DNA of 64,000 bases, taken from positions 124,001 to 188,000 of the forward strand of contig JAPYXD010000685.1 of NCBI GenBank assembly GCA_030998225.1. The letters run 5' to 3'. This DNA comes from Diplolepis rosae (lineage: Eukaryota > Arthropoda > Insecta > Hymenoptera > Diplolepididae). Shown here piece by piece: positions 46,049 through 56,764 of the stretch. A program made the translations under genes and the position numbers. The number at the start of each line of letters is the position of its first letter. Positions within the stretch are counted from its first letter, which is position 1. The notes below the pieces were generated by a model. That model was given only the letters and a program-made list of their open reading frames with translations, was not told the origin of the DNA and made no database searches.

Positions 46049-46929
46049 TTATTTTTTATACATTTTGAATTTATATACCTTTTTATTTGTACGTATTTTA
46101 GTTGTAAGTACTTAGGTTATATATCTTATATTTATATTTTCGTATATACTTAATTGTAAAGGCCTCCTTACTTATATAAAAAATTTTAACATTACATAAT
46201 CGCTTGAAAGGCTGTCAGACGAGGCATTCCGTAGAAAACAATTTTTTTTGTCTCCCAAAGACTCCCCCCTGCCCCTCTCTCTTATTTTCGTGTTATTATT
46301 TTCCTTTTTATTCTAATACTTAGGTTATATTAGTCAAATAAGTTTGATCTGAGTTCTATTAAAAGATCCTCAATTATTAATTCATTTTTTAGCAATTGCC
46401 TTTTTTTTGGCTAGTAAAGGAATTATTAAACAATGACTATTAAAATTTTTATTAATGTTTTAGTTTATAAGAATTTTAAGAAATAAAAATATGGGGATAA
46501 TATTGGACTTAAATAATTTTTAATAATCAGAATTAACAATAAATATTTTTTTAAATTCAGAATAATTATAAATGAAAATTACTAATGAACAGAATCAAAA
46601 ATACATGACAACATACATATCAACGAAGGAGGCGAGCAACAAACCGGCCGAGAACCGTGATCGTCGATTAAAATTCAACTCAGCTACGATTGTACTTTTC
46701 TAATCGTATCTCGGGCACCCATGAATATTTTTGAAGTTTTCTTGGCTCACCGTGCGCACAATTTCCGACGGTAGTGTAAGATAATAAATTCCACAATGTG
46801 AATAATATGTATTTTTAGTGATCACCTTGGTCTTTAACTATGGGGATGTTGAATAAGTTCTCGCTGTTTTTTCCGTAAAAATTAATTCTTTATTTTAGAA
46901 AAATAGTAAAAAGCATGTCACTGTAAGTA
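46049..46929. other. Nothing recognised
   Basis: AT-rich sequence between the spliced locus and the mariner relic; T-rich near 46230. Confidence 0.35.
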
Positions 46930-47225
46930 TTATGCATCACTAGCCAGTACTTTTCCCTATCTTTCTGGTAGCATATGAATTCCACGTCGGATAAACGACA
47001 CGTCTTTTGAAGCTATCCAAGAGTCGACCCATTTTTCGGCATCTTCGTAAGAATGGGAGTGCTGATCAGCCAGGTCATGCGTCATCGTTCGGAACAAGTG
47101 ATAATTGGAAGGGTCAATGTCTGGTGAATATGGCGGGTAGGGTATATCTTCCCATTGAAGCGTTTACAAGTATGTTTTCACCGGTTTTGCAACATGTGGC
47201 CGAGCTTTATCATGCTGCAAAATAC
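46930..47225 (-). mobile_element. mariner relic 7 (transposase C-terminal part)
   Basis: The minus strand encodes LQHDKARPHVAKPVKTYL (second catalytic Asp region), WEDIPYPPYSPDIDPSNYHL (Asp replaced by Asn at the third catalytic position), LADQHSHSYEDAEKWVDSWI and RRGIHMLPER, with two in-frame stops. It is close to the mariner at 17513-18400. It may extend to about 47300 and 46860. It inserted in the 3' part of the Gypsy element. Confidence 0.8.
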
Positions 47226-47310
47226 TTTGTCGTGTCTCTGCTCGTATCGCACCCAATGCCCTTGCTTTTGAATGATTTCTAATGCTTTGTAACGCTTTGA
47301 AACTGTTGTG

Positions 47311-47741
47311 TGATCAACTCCTGATGATCCTGCAAGTTAATCCAGCGTCTGACATGAGTTTTCATTAAGCAATGCCTCCAATTCTTCCTCTTCGAACTTT
47401 TTTAGTGTGCCAAAAGGGTTCTTTATCATTAACATCAAACTTATTAACATACACACACATGAGTGTACAACCGCATGTGGAGACCCTACATCATGGAGCT
47501 CAAATTCGATTGGGATACCTGATTGGGGGTGTATAGGTTTCTGAATATAAGATATTTTCAGGTTGCGAGGTGATATTCATCAATTTTTGACACAGGACCA
47601 CCCGAATTCGACTACTGGATTAATAAAGATTTAGCAGGGCAGCCATGTCTCATTCAGGCTTTCATAGTAGTGGTTTGAATAACCATTCCTTGTTATACTT
47701 TAATAACATCATATATATACAGAAGGTAATATATATATATA
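47311..47741. other. Nothing recognised
   Basis: AT-rich, with a TA repeat at 47730-47741 next to the foldback element. Confidence 0.35.
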
Positions 47742-48105
47742 TTTCTAAGAAATGATATTTTCGACACAGCAAGCGCACTTTCAAGCCTGTTCATATTGAA
47801 AACAATTGTTCGCACGAAAAGTTTTCCGATTACAACCTTCATATTTTATAACAGACTTCAAAGAATCTAAATCCACGAAAAAAAATTTCAATAGGGGGCA
47901 AATTTGGAAAAAAACGATTTTGCGTTTATTTCTTTACTTTCTTATGTTAAAAAATATTTAAAAATTTTTTTCGAAACAATCTCTGTAAAGAAGAGTCAAA
48001 ACTCTAATTTTCGTAATTCGGAAAATTTTTCGTGCGAACAATTGTTTTCAAGATAAACAGGCCTGAAAGTGCGCTTGCTATGTCGAAAATATCATTTCTT
48101 AGAAA
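47742..48105. mobile_element. Foldback/MITE with about 95-bp inverted repeats
   Basis: The start tttctaagaaatgatatttt and the end are inverted copies, extending inward through gcgcactttcaagcctgttc and acaattgttcgcacgaaaa on the left and their inverses on the right. The unique centre is about 170 bp. TA-rich sequence flanks the left end. No coding sequence. Confidence 0.75.
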
Positions 48106-48221
48106 ATTAGAAAAATCGTTTACTTGTAAAAAATTTTTTTTTGGCCAAACAAAAAAATACTTGTCTATTATTTTCTTCGCGGCTTCGTGTTCCGCGCTAC
48201 GTATCCTATTTTCCCCATTAC

Positions 48222-48509
48222 TTAGAGTGCTAATTTATTTCCGCGTTTCTGATCCTCCACCACGCATCTAATAAAAAATTTCTTTTTGTTGTAGGCTTCC
48301 GTAGTTTCCTCTAACGTATATTTAGGTTTCGTGAAATTGTATTCCGCCATCTGCTCCTCCAGCTGCCCCTTGGCAAATTGCAATTTTTCTATCTCCCCTT
48401 TGGGTTGTAGTGTAATAGGGTATATTTTTTCCTTGGGTGGTAGAGTGTTAAGAACGGACATGGTTTTCCTGTAAAAGAAAACTGTGGTTAAGAAATTTTT
48501 AATTTTCAA
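48222..48509 (-). CDS. Small ORF after Gypsy integrase, function unknown
   Basis: The minus frame starts MKIKNFLTTVFFYRK or, more likely, at TMSVLNTLPPKEKIYPITLQ and continues GEIEKLQFAKGQLEEQMAEY with a charged, possibly coiled-coil character. It begins about 25 bp after the integrase end and is in the same strand, where an env or accessory ORF sits in some Gypsy elements. No signal peptide or membrane segment typical of env is visible, so I leave the function open. Confidence 0.35.
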   Translation of the reverse strand: MKIKNFLTTVFFYRKTMSVLNTLPPKEKIYPITLQPKGEIEKLQFAKGQLEEQMAEYNFTKPKYTLEETTEAYNKKKFFIRCVVEDQKRGNKLAL

Positions 48510-48519
48510 CTGTATACTA

Positions 48520-50180
48520 ACTTAAGTTTATCAAAATGTTTTTGGAATATTTTTCCGTCGGGTTTTTCTAAAATGGCGTTGTTTTTGTCTAGGATTTTTA
48601 CAAGGGTGTAGGGTTCGTGGTATTTATTATCCAATTTTCCGTCTGTCTTGGCTTCCTTTTTGACGTATACCTGATCTCCTACATTCCCTAAAAATGGCTT
48701 TACCTTTTGATCATAGTTTTCTTTCGAATGTTCTTTTGCGGTGATCGAATTTCTAACTGATATTAATTTTATTTATGTGCCACCGGCGCGCAAACTCGTT
48801 TTTTCGCTACAGTTAACAGTAGCGCAATGTACTACATTGCGCTATAAAGGAATGAAATGTAAAAATTGAACTACGCATGCGCCCATAGCCATGAAACGAA
48901 GCTCAATCCTTCTTCTTATTCTTCTTCTTCTTCGTACAGCGTTAGCGTCTTACTGGCAAAGCCTTGTACATTTGAACTGCGCATGCGTCTACTAAAATCC
49001 ATTACTACTACACAAGATCGATAAAATCAAAATGGCCGGGACTAGTCGTGACAAATGAAGTGTAATGACTAGCGCCACGAACAACTACAATACTAGATTA
49101 GATTCAAGTGTACGCATAAAAACTCGTATACGCACCGGAGTCACATAAAATAGAATACGTGCCAATGCACATAATTCGGGAAATTACGAGACTCGCGACA
49201 ATGCTCGCAGGACTAATCGCGCCTCAGCTTCGTCTCGGCTTTGTATCGGCTTCGTCTCGGCTTTGCTTTAGCTACGTCTCGGCTACGCCTCGACTATGCA
49301 TCGGCTACGCCTCGACTATGCATCGGCTACACCTCGACTACGCCTTGGCTCCGATCTCCTGCGAGCATTGTCGCTCGTCACGCAATAACCCTCATTGTGC
49401 GCCCAGGCACGTAATATACTATTCCGATGATCTTAATTTTAATTCCTGCAGATAGGTCCCGTAGGTTTCTAATTTTTCGGGATCTGGAAATGAACTGGGG
49501 TTGCGTGCGATTTTACCGAATGCTACTTCATAGTGTTTAAATTTAGTGGCTTCGTGTACTGATGTCTTGTATGCAAACAGCGAAGGGTAGAAAGTGGCCG
49601 TAGCCATCTTAGATTTCTGCGTGTGCTCTTATGTAGTCCATTAATACTGCATGGCTCCTTTCCAGGGAACTGTTTTCTCCCCTGTCTGTAAGTATAGCCC
49701 TTGGGGCTCCATATTGTGAGAATAAGTGCTTTGCTATCGCATGAGCGACAGTGTTTGCCGAAATATCAGGTATAAGGACGACTATGCAGTACGTAGATAA
49801 ATTGTCCTGCATAGTGAGAATATGTTTATTGCCATCAGGGGTGGTAGGCATTTTTCCTAGTGTGTCTAGGAATACTTTGTCGAAGGTGTCGAGAGGTGTA
49901 TCGGTGATTAACATGGGCTCGTGAATTTTAGCCCTTAGAATTGTTTGTTTTTGGCAAAGTCACATCTTCTGACAAATTCAGTGACTTGATCCTTAAGTCT
50001 TGGCCACATTTATCTTTCTCTAATTCTTCGATATATTTCATTTATCCCTTTGTGGCCCTTAATTTCACTTTAGTGGTTTTTGGAAATAATTTGAGTGCGT
50101 ATCTCATCTGGGGGTATATTTACGTTGCCGTAGCATATTGTTATTTCTATCTTGGAATTAACGAATTCTTGAGTTAGTAA
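48520..50180 (-). pseudogene. Gypsy integrase, broken and split by the foldback element
   Basis: Minus-strand order: an HHCC-like zinc domain (GHKGINEIYRRIRER, then FVRRCDFA, about 50090-49960), catalytic core with FLDTLGKMPTTPDGNKHILT and ILTDRG, a deletion of about 30 residues, then SLERSHAVLMDYIRAH (catalytic Glu) at 49609-49914, and SLFAYKTSVHEATKFKHYEV ending at TYLQEL near 49441. After the 661-bp foldback the protein resumes KLISVRNSITAKEHSKENYD, PFLGNVGDQVYVKKEA and DNKYHEPYTLVKIL (C-terminal DNA-binding region). It inserts cDNA into chromosomes when intact; this copy has stops and a frameshift. Confidence 0.8.
48772..49432. mobile_element. Composite two-unit foldback element, copy 2
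   Basis: 661 bp flanked by a perfect 9-bp duplication TTAATTTTA (48763-48771 and 49433-49441). It sits in the Gypsy integrase between ...QELKL and ISVRN..., and removing it with one repeat leaves the reading frame intact. Two adjacent foldback units are inside, the same pair as in 28819-29440 (inverted). Runs of degenerate ggctacgcctcgacta repeats lie in 49215-49350. A 9-bp duplication suggests a Mutator-like mobiliser, which is an inference. Confidence 0.85.
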
Positions 50181-50181
50181 T

Positions 50182-51105
50182 TCACTGCAATTTCCCTTTT
50201 GGTAACGCATCACTGATGTCTCCATATTTTGAAATACGAAATTCCGAAATATTTTCTCTTTCTAGAGCTATTCTCAAATTGTGTATGACTACTTTAATGT
50301 AATCTTCGTTTATCTCTTCAAAATGGTTTTGTTTAATGGTGAGCGAATATACGTTGAAATGTGTACGAGGAGTGACAAGCACTTCTCCTATTTTTGGTTT
50401 GCTATCCTTCAGGTCCTGAGGGTCAACTGCTCCCAAGTCCACAAGTAGTCTGCTTACGGGGGTGACAAACTCACAGTCAGCTGAGAGAAAATGTATATAA
50501 TTACTTTTCAAATAAGTGAGATTCTCGCGACTGCTATTCAGTCTGACCTGTTCGTTTTTAGTACTGTGCGTCTCAGTTCTACTGGACTTTTCACTGGCTT
50601 TAGGCAGTGCCGGAGGGATGCCAGTGATTGACGGTCGCGAATGGTCAGGCGGCAAACTAGTGACATCCGCAGTAAGTTCGTCTGAGTATGTAGGTATATT
50701 TATTCCCATTCCACGAGTATTATTTTTATCAGTTGATAGTTTATGGCTGGGGTCGTTATGAAGTTTTCCTGGAAATAGCATGGAAATGGCTTTGGGTTTT
50801 CTTAGTGCTGAGGAGGTATATTTCCCCAAAGCATCGGGGGTTAAAGGTATTCCAGGGTCAAAAGAAACACTTTTTCTGGTGTGAGCTTGTAGATTTCTGG
50901 CAGAGACTTCTTCATCTGAAGATGAAATACCGGGGTCTAGATTTTCCTTACTTTTAGAATTTACTACTTTTCGTATTTCTTGAGTCTCTTTTAATAATTC
51001 TTCAGCTATTTTAATAGCTGATCCAATCCTATTAGTGAAGTCGGTCTCGCTTTCAGGTTCCATTTCTTCGATGGCATCCTCCTTCAGAAACTGCGGTGAC
51101 TTCAA
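50182..51105 (-). CDS. Gypsy accessory region between RNase H and integrase
   Basis: This is the longest intact frame of the element, 307 codons. The first half is acidic and Ser/Pro-rich (MKSPQFLKEDAIEEMEPESE); the second half is a compact domain with HFLSADCEFVTPVSRLLVDL, IGEVLVTPRTHFNVYSLTIK and IRALERENISEFRISKYGDI-like sequence ending SDALPKGKL. I recall similar domains between RNase H and integrase in some insect Gypsy polyproteins, where their function is not known to me. Upstream (51106-51315) related linker sequence reads VETQRAQNRPDYKED and contains one stop, so the frame was probably part of one polyprotein. Confidence 0.6.
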   Translation of the reverse strand: MKSPQFLKEDAIEEMEPESETDFTNRIGSAIKIAEELLKETQEIRKVVNSKSKENLDPGISSSDEEVSARNLQAHTRKSVSFDPGIPLTPDALGKYTSSALRKPKAISMLFPGKLHNDPSHKLSTDKNNTRGMGINIPTYSDELTADVTSLPPDHSRPSITGIPPALPKASEKSSRTETHSTKNEQVRLNSSRENLTYLKSNYIHFLSADCEFVTPVSRLLVDLGAVDPQDLKDSKPKIGEVLVTPRTHFNVYSLTIKQNHFEEINEDYIKVVIHNLRIALERENISEFRISKYGDISDALPKGKLQ

Positions 51106-51726
51106 GAAGCGGGACTTCTTTATCTATCTATGTCCTTTCGAGCCAGTCTGCATGTGCCTTTAAAGATTGTTCAAATCGTGAAATGCTCGGTAGCACACTT
51201 TTTCTTTTTCTAAGAATTGGGGGTGGCTCTTGATCCCTTTCTGTTTCTTCCAAATTGCTATCTTCTTTATAATCTGGTCGATTCTGAGCTCGTTGAGTCT
51301 CTACCCGTTGCCGAATCAGGCGTTTTTTTTTTTTTTTTTTTTTTTTTCGTGAGGAGGAAAAATGGCAAAATCTTTTATAGACGTTGTACAGGACTCTCCT
51401 AGGACGGGTCTAGGCATACCTGTTAAAACCAAAAAACCCCCTCTCTCGAACCAATTCACCACCCGCGGAACCGCCTTTCAGCTTTAAACTTCACGGGTGG
51501 TTGGTTCCATTAAAGTCGCGTACGACTCTTCCGTCATCCGTTCGCTCGGAACTTCCATCCGCGGCCACACGCCCACTAGGCAAACCGTCTAGCCGCGCCA
51601 CTCAGGGGAGAAACAAAGAGATTCCTCGCCCGAACGCGTTAAAACAGCCATGGCCTGAGAGCGCTTGCGCCAAATAAAAGCCGACCTCTCCGTGCTTTCT
51701 GTTTAGCCAGGTGGCGAGCTCCGGGA

Positions 51727-53571
51727 TCAGGCGGTAGGTCCATCTCCCGGTCTGCTCGCCATGCCATCTGATTTGCCATTTCTCGACGAGTTGCGCCTTC
51801 CATCCTTGCGGATGGCCTCCTTCACGCGAGCAATTTCCTGCGGGTCGGTACAGGTAAGCTCCTTGCGGAGCTGAAAGGTCTCCTGCCTTTCCTCCGCCAA
51901 TAAATCTATTGGCGGGACGCTCGCCAGGACCAGAACAGCACTCGTCGAGACGGTTCTATAGGCTGAGACTATTCTCAGCGCGACAAGTCTCTGCGCCGAG
52001 AACAGCCTCCTCTGGATAGCATGGTTTTGCAGGGCTTTGGCCCACACCGGAGCTGCATAGAGCAGCTTCGAGTGCACCACGCTCGCCACCAGTCTCCTTT
52101 TTACTTCCCTAGGTTCACCAATGTTTGGCATGAGCCGAGCCAGGCTTGCTCCACATTGGATGGCTTTTGCAGCTGTGATCCTTAGGTGTTCGCCAAAGCT
52201 AAGCCTACGATCCAACTGCACTCCCAGGTACTTTATACTTGTTCTCCACTCGACCTCATGCTCTCCGAGAACGATCCTCGGGTACTGAAAGGATCTCCTG
52301 TCCGTGACGAGCAAAGCCTCGGTTTTTTCAGGGGCCATTTTGAGGCCTCTTCTATCCAACCAACGCTTTGCCCGCCACAGGCTTTCATTGATCCTCAGCT
52401 CCAGGATTCCGACGTCATCAGCGGCGCACACGACAAGTGCGTCATCCGCGAAGCCGATGATGCTCGTTCCAGCAGGTAGGTCCATGCGCAGGAAGTCGTC
52501 ATACATGACGTTCCAAACGAGTGGACCCACCCGCGACCCTTGAGGAGCGCCACATGTCATCTCTTCTTTGAGAGACCATTTGTCGCCCTCGTAAATCACC
52601 CACCTGTCGCTCAGATAGTCATCTATCATTCGCAACAGGTAGTCTGGAACCTTTTTCCGCATCATCGCCTCAATGCAGATGTTCTATCTCGCGGTATTGA
52701 ACGCATTGCGTATGTCAATGCTGACCAACGCGCAGAATCCCTTACGCTTACCAGTTCCCTTTCTTGCATTTGTGGCGATGTTAACCACAGCTTGGATGGC
52801 GTCCACCGTGGACCTGCCTTTCCTGAAACCGAACTGGTTCTCCGAGAGACCGTTCTCCCCGACCAAAAGGGTCTGAAGCCGTTGTAGAATCAACTACTCC
52901 AGAAGCTTCCCCATCGTATCCAATAGACATATTGGTCTATACGATGAGGGATCCCCTAGAGGTTTGTTGCCCTTCCTCAGCAGGACCAATCTCTGCTTCT
53001 TCCAGTCTGCGAAGAATCTCCCCTCCCGAAGACAGGAGTTGAAGGATTCTAAGAGGATCTCCGGATATGCTCCGATCACCTCTTTGAGGATTTCGTTCGG
53101 CACTCCGTCGATCCCCGGCGCTGCCCTTGCCTTGAGCCTTCCACCCGCTCTCTTTAGTTCCTCGAGAGTGAAGAGTTCCTCGCGCCGGACCACGCAGGAA
53201 CTTCGGTCCTGCCTTTGGAACGGCTCCACGTGTGGAAACAAGTTTCGCACAATATACTGGACTTGATCGTGATTGTCCAGGCCCGGGGTCTTTCTTCTAG
53301 TCACCAATTTCTTGGTGACTATTTTGAAGGCGAGACCCCATGGGTCCTTCTCGACCTCTCCGATCAAGTCTCTTCAGCATTGAAGTCGGCTTTTCTTTAT
53401 GCCTCGCCTCAAATCTACTTTCGCCCTTTTCCATGCCTCGTGCAGCAGAAGATCACCCTTTGAGCGAGTGAATCTCCGCCGCGCTGCGAGGCATTCTCGA
53501 CGTAGGGTGGCCAACTGGTCATTCCACCAGTACATCGAGCCCCTGGCTTGCCTGCGCTTGCGACAAGGCAT
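51727..53571 (-). pseudogene. R1-clade reverse transcriptase, copy C
   Basis: Three consecutive frames read MYWWNDQLATLRRECLAARR; APGIDGVPNEILKEVIGAYP; GLSENQFGFRKGRSTVDAIQ; LVSIDIRNAFNTAR; TCGAPQGSRVGPLVWNVMYD; IIGFADDALVV; MAPEKTEALLV and YLGVQLDRRLSFGEHL, so all RT motifs including SIDIRNAF and FADD are present. Breaks occur at 52894 (stop) and near 52670-52684 (frame change). The 312-codon frame 52665-51727 is the longest R1-type frame in the window. Confidence 0.85.
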
Positions 53572-53578
53572 CGAGTAG

Positions 53579-54494
53579 TCACAAGCTGCGACAACCTTTT
53601 GCCTCGCCGAGCGCAGTGTCCTCTAACGACCCAGCAGGATCGACCCAACCAAGCTCATCGATGAGCCTGGTCGTTTCGAGATGGACTTTAAGCCTCTCCC
53701 TGCAGAGCCGTCTCGCGTTCCAGGAGGGGCTCCTCCCTTCACTGCCCCTATCCTTATCCACTGCTTGACGCCCTTGTTCTAGATTGAACTCGACGCACTG
53801 GTGGTCACTCAAGGTTGTCTCCTCGAGAACCGACCAACCGCCTATCCTTGAGGCGAGGCGAGGCGCGGCAATTGTGAGGTCAATTATTGACCCCCCCTCT
53901 CCTCGTCTGAACGTAAACTCTTTACCCTGATTTAGGACTATCAGGTCATTCCTATTGACCATCTCGCCGACCAAGATTCCCCTCCTGTCTAGGTGGGCCT
54001 CACCCCATTCGGCCGACTTACTATTAAAGTCATCCCCTATGAGGGATCGCCCGATAGCCTCACGGAGGCTTTCCTCGAGGAGGAGGATCTGGGTCTCAAA
54101 GACATCGAAGGGATCGCCTAGGGGAGAAGTAGCAGCTGTACACACGCACACCCGCCACTTCCACCCAAACGAACCCCGCGTCGGTCTCCAGGAAGTCCCC
54201 GACGCCCAAATCAGGGTTACAAACAAGGATGCCGGCCCTCCTTGATGCATCCTGATACCAAGCAGAGTTTTCGGACCACTTGTACTGTTCACTAATGAGC
54301 AGCACATCGGCCCCCCTCTCCCTGGCATTCTGCATCAGGAGGTCCTGGGCATCCTTCCCCCTTCTGAGGTTGAGCTGCAGGAACTTCATTTCCTGCCTCT
54401 CAACCTCCGAAGCTCTTCCCGGAAGACCGGGCAGGAGCCGCTCCCTGACACATGGGCGACATCCTTGTCGCCCCTGTCTACACATGTCAGGCAC
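53579..54494 (-). pseudogene. R1-clade AP-like endonuclease, copy C
   Basis: Two frames give EMKFLQLNLRRGKDAQDLLM, RGADVLLISEQYKWSE, then, after a frame change near 54120, LIGDDFNSKSAEWGEAHLDR and SVLEETTLSDHQCVEFNL. The GDFN-type and SDH motifs are the catalytic and metal-binding blocks of the APE-like fold that nicks target DNA. Apart from the frameshift the domain looks complete at about 230 residues. Confidence 0.8.
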
Positions 54495-54800
54495 CTTGGT
54501 GGTGCTTTACAACCCCTGGCCAAGTGTCCCGTGGCGCCGCACCTTCAACAGGCGTTTTTCCTGTCGGGGTTGCTGCAGCCCCGGGACCCGTGACCGTACC
54601 CAAGGCACCTGAAGCAGCGAGCGACTTCCGCGTGCTCGCGAATGCGGCACTCAACCCACCCGATCCTCAATTTACCTAGCTGAAGCAGACGCGCAGCGTC
54701 TGCCTCAGCCAGCCTGATCACTGCAGTCTTCACCCCACCAAAGCGGGTGAAGAGCCTGCAGGATCCATCGAATGCCGGTCTGCCTAGTGCCAAGCTCCTG
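54420..54800 (-). pseudogene. R1-clade Gag C-terminal part, copy C
   Basis: The frame contains LFTRFGGVKTAVIRLAEADA, KLRIGWVECRIREHAEVARC and FRCLGYGHGSRGCSNPDRKN, then further Cys-rich modules in a shifted frame. It matches copy A (9578-10042) closely. The N-terminal part of gag is lost at the 5' truncation. Confidence 0.75.
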
Positions 54801-55029
54801 TCCAGCTCGGCTGATGTTGATGAGCTAGACTTCGACCTAGCAAGGGTTGTGGTTTCTGAGATCTTGAAGTAGATGGTTTAGAGGTTGCAATCCTAGAAGT
54901 AAGTCCTTTTCTAGTTTGTACCGCGGGTTTATTCTTGGCTTCAGATTCTAAAGTTCTTTAACCTCGTTTTGAGCTGTTTTCCTCTCGTTTATTAGCTTGC
55001 CTAGTCAGCATTGGCAGCAACCTGGCAGG

Positions 55030-56764
55030 CTATTTTTCTTCTTCGCCTTCTTCGTCAGAATTTTCTAAGATTTGATTTCTTGATAGGGCATCAGCATTAG
55101 TATTTAGATTACCTGGTTTGTACCTAAATTCATATTCATAATCTCTCAATTTTAGTCTCCAGCGGATTAGTCTTTGGCCTTGATCTTTTACCAAATTTAT
55201 CCACCTGAGGGGTTCATGATCACTCATGAGGATAAATTTTCTACCATAAATATAGGGTCGAAATTGATTTACCGCGTATAGCACCGCGAGGCATTCCTTC
55301 TTCGTTGTGGAATAATTTAACTCAGGTTCAATCAACACTCTTGACATAATGCTACAGGGACATCCATTCCATCTTTTTCTTGACTTAGGACGGCTCCTAT
55401 TGCATAATCCGAGGCATCAGTGGTTACTGTAAAGGATTTTTCAAAATCAGGGTATTGTAGTATGGGACTGTCACACAGAGCCTGTCGTAGATCCTTGAAG
55501 CCCTTCTCTTCTTCCGGTCCCCACTTAAATAATGCTTCCTTTTTCAATAAATTTGATAGGGGTTTTTCTCTCGCTGAAAAGTCCTTGTTGAATCTTCTAT
55601 AATACCTAGCTAGTCTTAGGAATTGTTTTATGTTTGTCGGTGTTTTCTGTCTGCGAAAATTTTGAACATCCTCGATCTTTTTAGGATCTAGCTTTACTCC
55701 CTTGTCACTAATTATGTGCCCTAAATAAGGTATTTCTTTGGAAAGAAATTCGCACTTTTCCGGTTGTAATGACAGGTTAGCTTCTTTTAGTTTTTTGAGA
55801 AGACGTCTTACCTTTTTACCGTGATCTTCTAGGTTTTTAGCATATATCACTATATCGTCTAGATAGAAAAATAGTTTAGTACTCTGTAGTCCTAGTAGAA
55901 CTTGGTCCATTAGGCGTTGGAATGTAGCCGGTGAATTTTTCAATCCCATGGGCATTCTGACGTACTCATAGTGTCCATTCAATGACGAAAATGCTGTTTT
56001 TTGTCTATCCTTTGGGTCTAATTCTATTTGATGGAAACCACTGGCTAAATCGAAAATAGATAAGTATCGTGCAGTACCTAGATGGTCTAGAATATCTCAA
56101 ATATTTGGAAATGGGTATGCATCCCCAATTGTTTTTTCATTTAAAAGCCGAAAGTCAATCACTATTCTCCATTTCTTTTTTCCCGTGGCGTCTATTTTCT
56201 TAGGTGTGATCAGGAAGGGTTAATTATAAGGAAATTTTGAATTGCTCCTTCTGTCTTCATTTTTTGTATTACTCTCTCGACTTCATCCCTTTGAGAGGGT
56301 GAAAATCGGTATGGTCTGGTGTTAATAGGTACGTCATCCAAGGTGTGAATTTTGTGTTGTACTTGATGAGTGGGGGTTAGGGGTTCTCCTGGTACTATTT
56401 CCAGTACATGATCTTTTTCGTCTACAAAATCCCCATTCAAATCTTCTCCTGGAAATTTATAATATTCAAAGGGGATGATTTCTTGTGGGGGTAGGTCTAT
56501 CTTGAGGTCATTGTCTGTAGTGTTGATAACGAACACCTGACAAATTCCATTCAAGTTGATTACCGCTGCTTCACCTATTAGCACGCCTTCTGTAGTTTTT
56601 ATTGGAGGCAAATACCCTTCATTTATTTTTGAATTTACCACTGCTATTGGAATAACTCGTCGCGTCCTGGCTCTTACCTGAATTGTTCCTAGTAGAGGTC
56701 CTTTGTAATCCGTGGTTGGGTTGGAATGCGTTACAATTGTGTTATGCCAATAGGATATTTCCAC
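55030..56764 (-). pseudogene. Gypsy RT and RNase H, broken
   Basis: From 56764: a protease-RT linker, then VPINTRPYRFSPSQRDEVER, a frameshift near 56215, [20 protein letters not shown], a TGA near 56093 after FPNI, SIFDLASGFHQIELD, YVRMPMGLKNSPATFQRLMD, the catalytic box FFYLDDIVIYAKN (near 55870), FLSKEIPYLGHIISDKGVKL; then RNase H VTTDASDYAIGAVLSQE, a frame change near 55340, LNYSTTKKECLAVLYAV, YKPGNLNTNADALSRN. All Gypsy RT/RNase H motifs are recognisable. Three lesions abolish the polyprotein. After EEGEEEK a stop and Ser/Lys-rich linker lead to R1 copy C. Confidence 0.88.

Larger units (their letters stand above)
51316..54840 (-). mobile_element. R1-clade non-LTR retrotransposon, copy C (5' truncated) inserted in the Gypsy pol
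   Basis: Minus-strand element with a poly(A) tail (T-run at 51319-51346) and 5' truncation in gag near 54840. It separates the Gypsy RNase H/linker from its accessory region. Contents: gag knuckles (54793-54420), endonuclease (54494-53579), linker and RT (53571-51727), and a C-terminal stretch cut before the zinc finger (LSGHGCFNAF at about 51640 then 3' UTR). It is the most complete R1-type copy here. A target duplication could not be defined. Confidence 0.85.

Noticed and set aside
49200..49360. CRISPR-like array (regular ggctacgcctcgact units)
   Set aside because: Units are degenerate, without spacers, and are part of a foldback transposon present twice.
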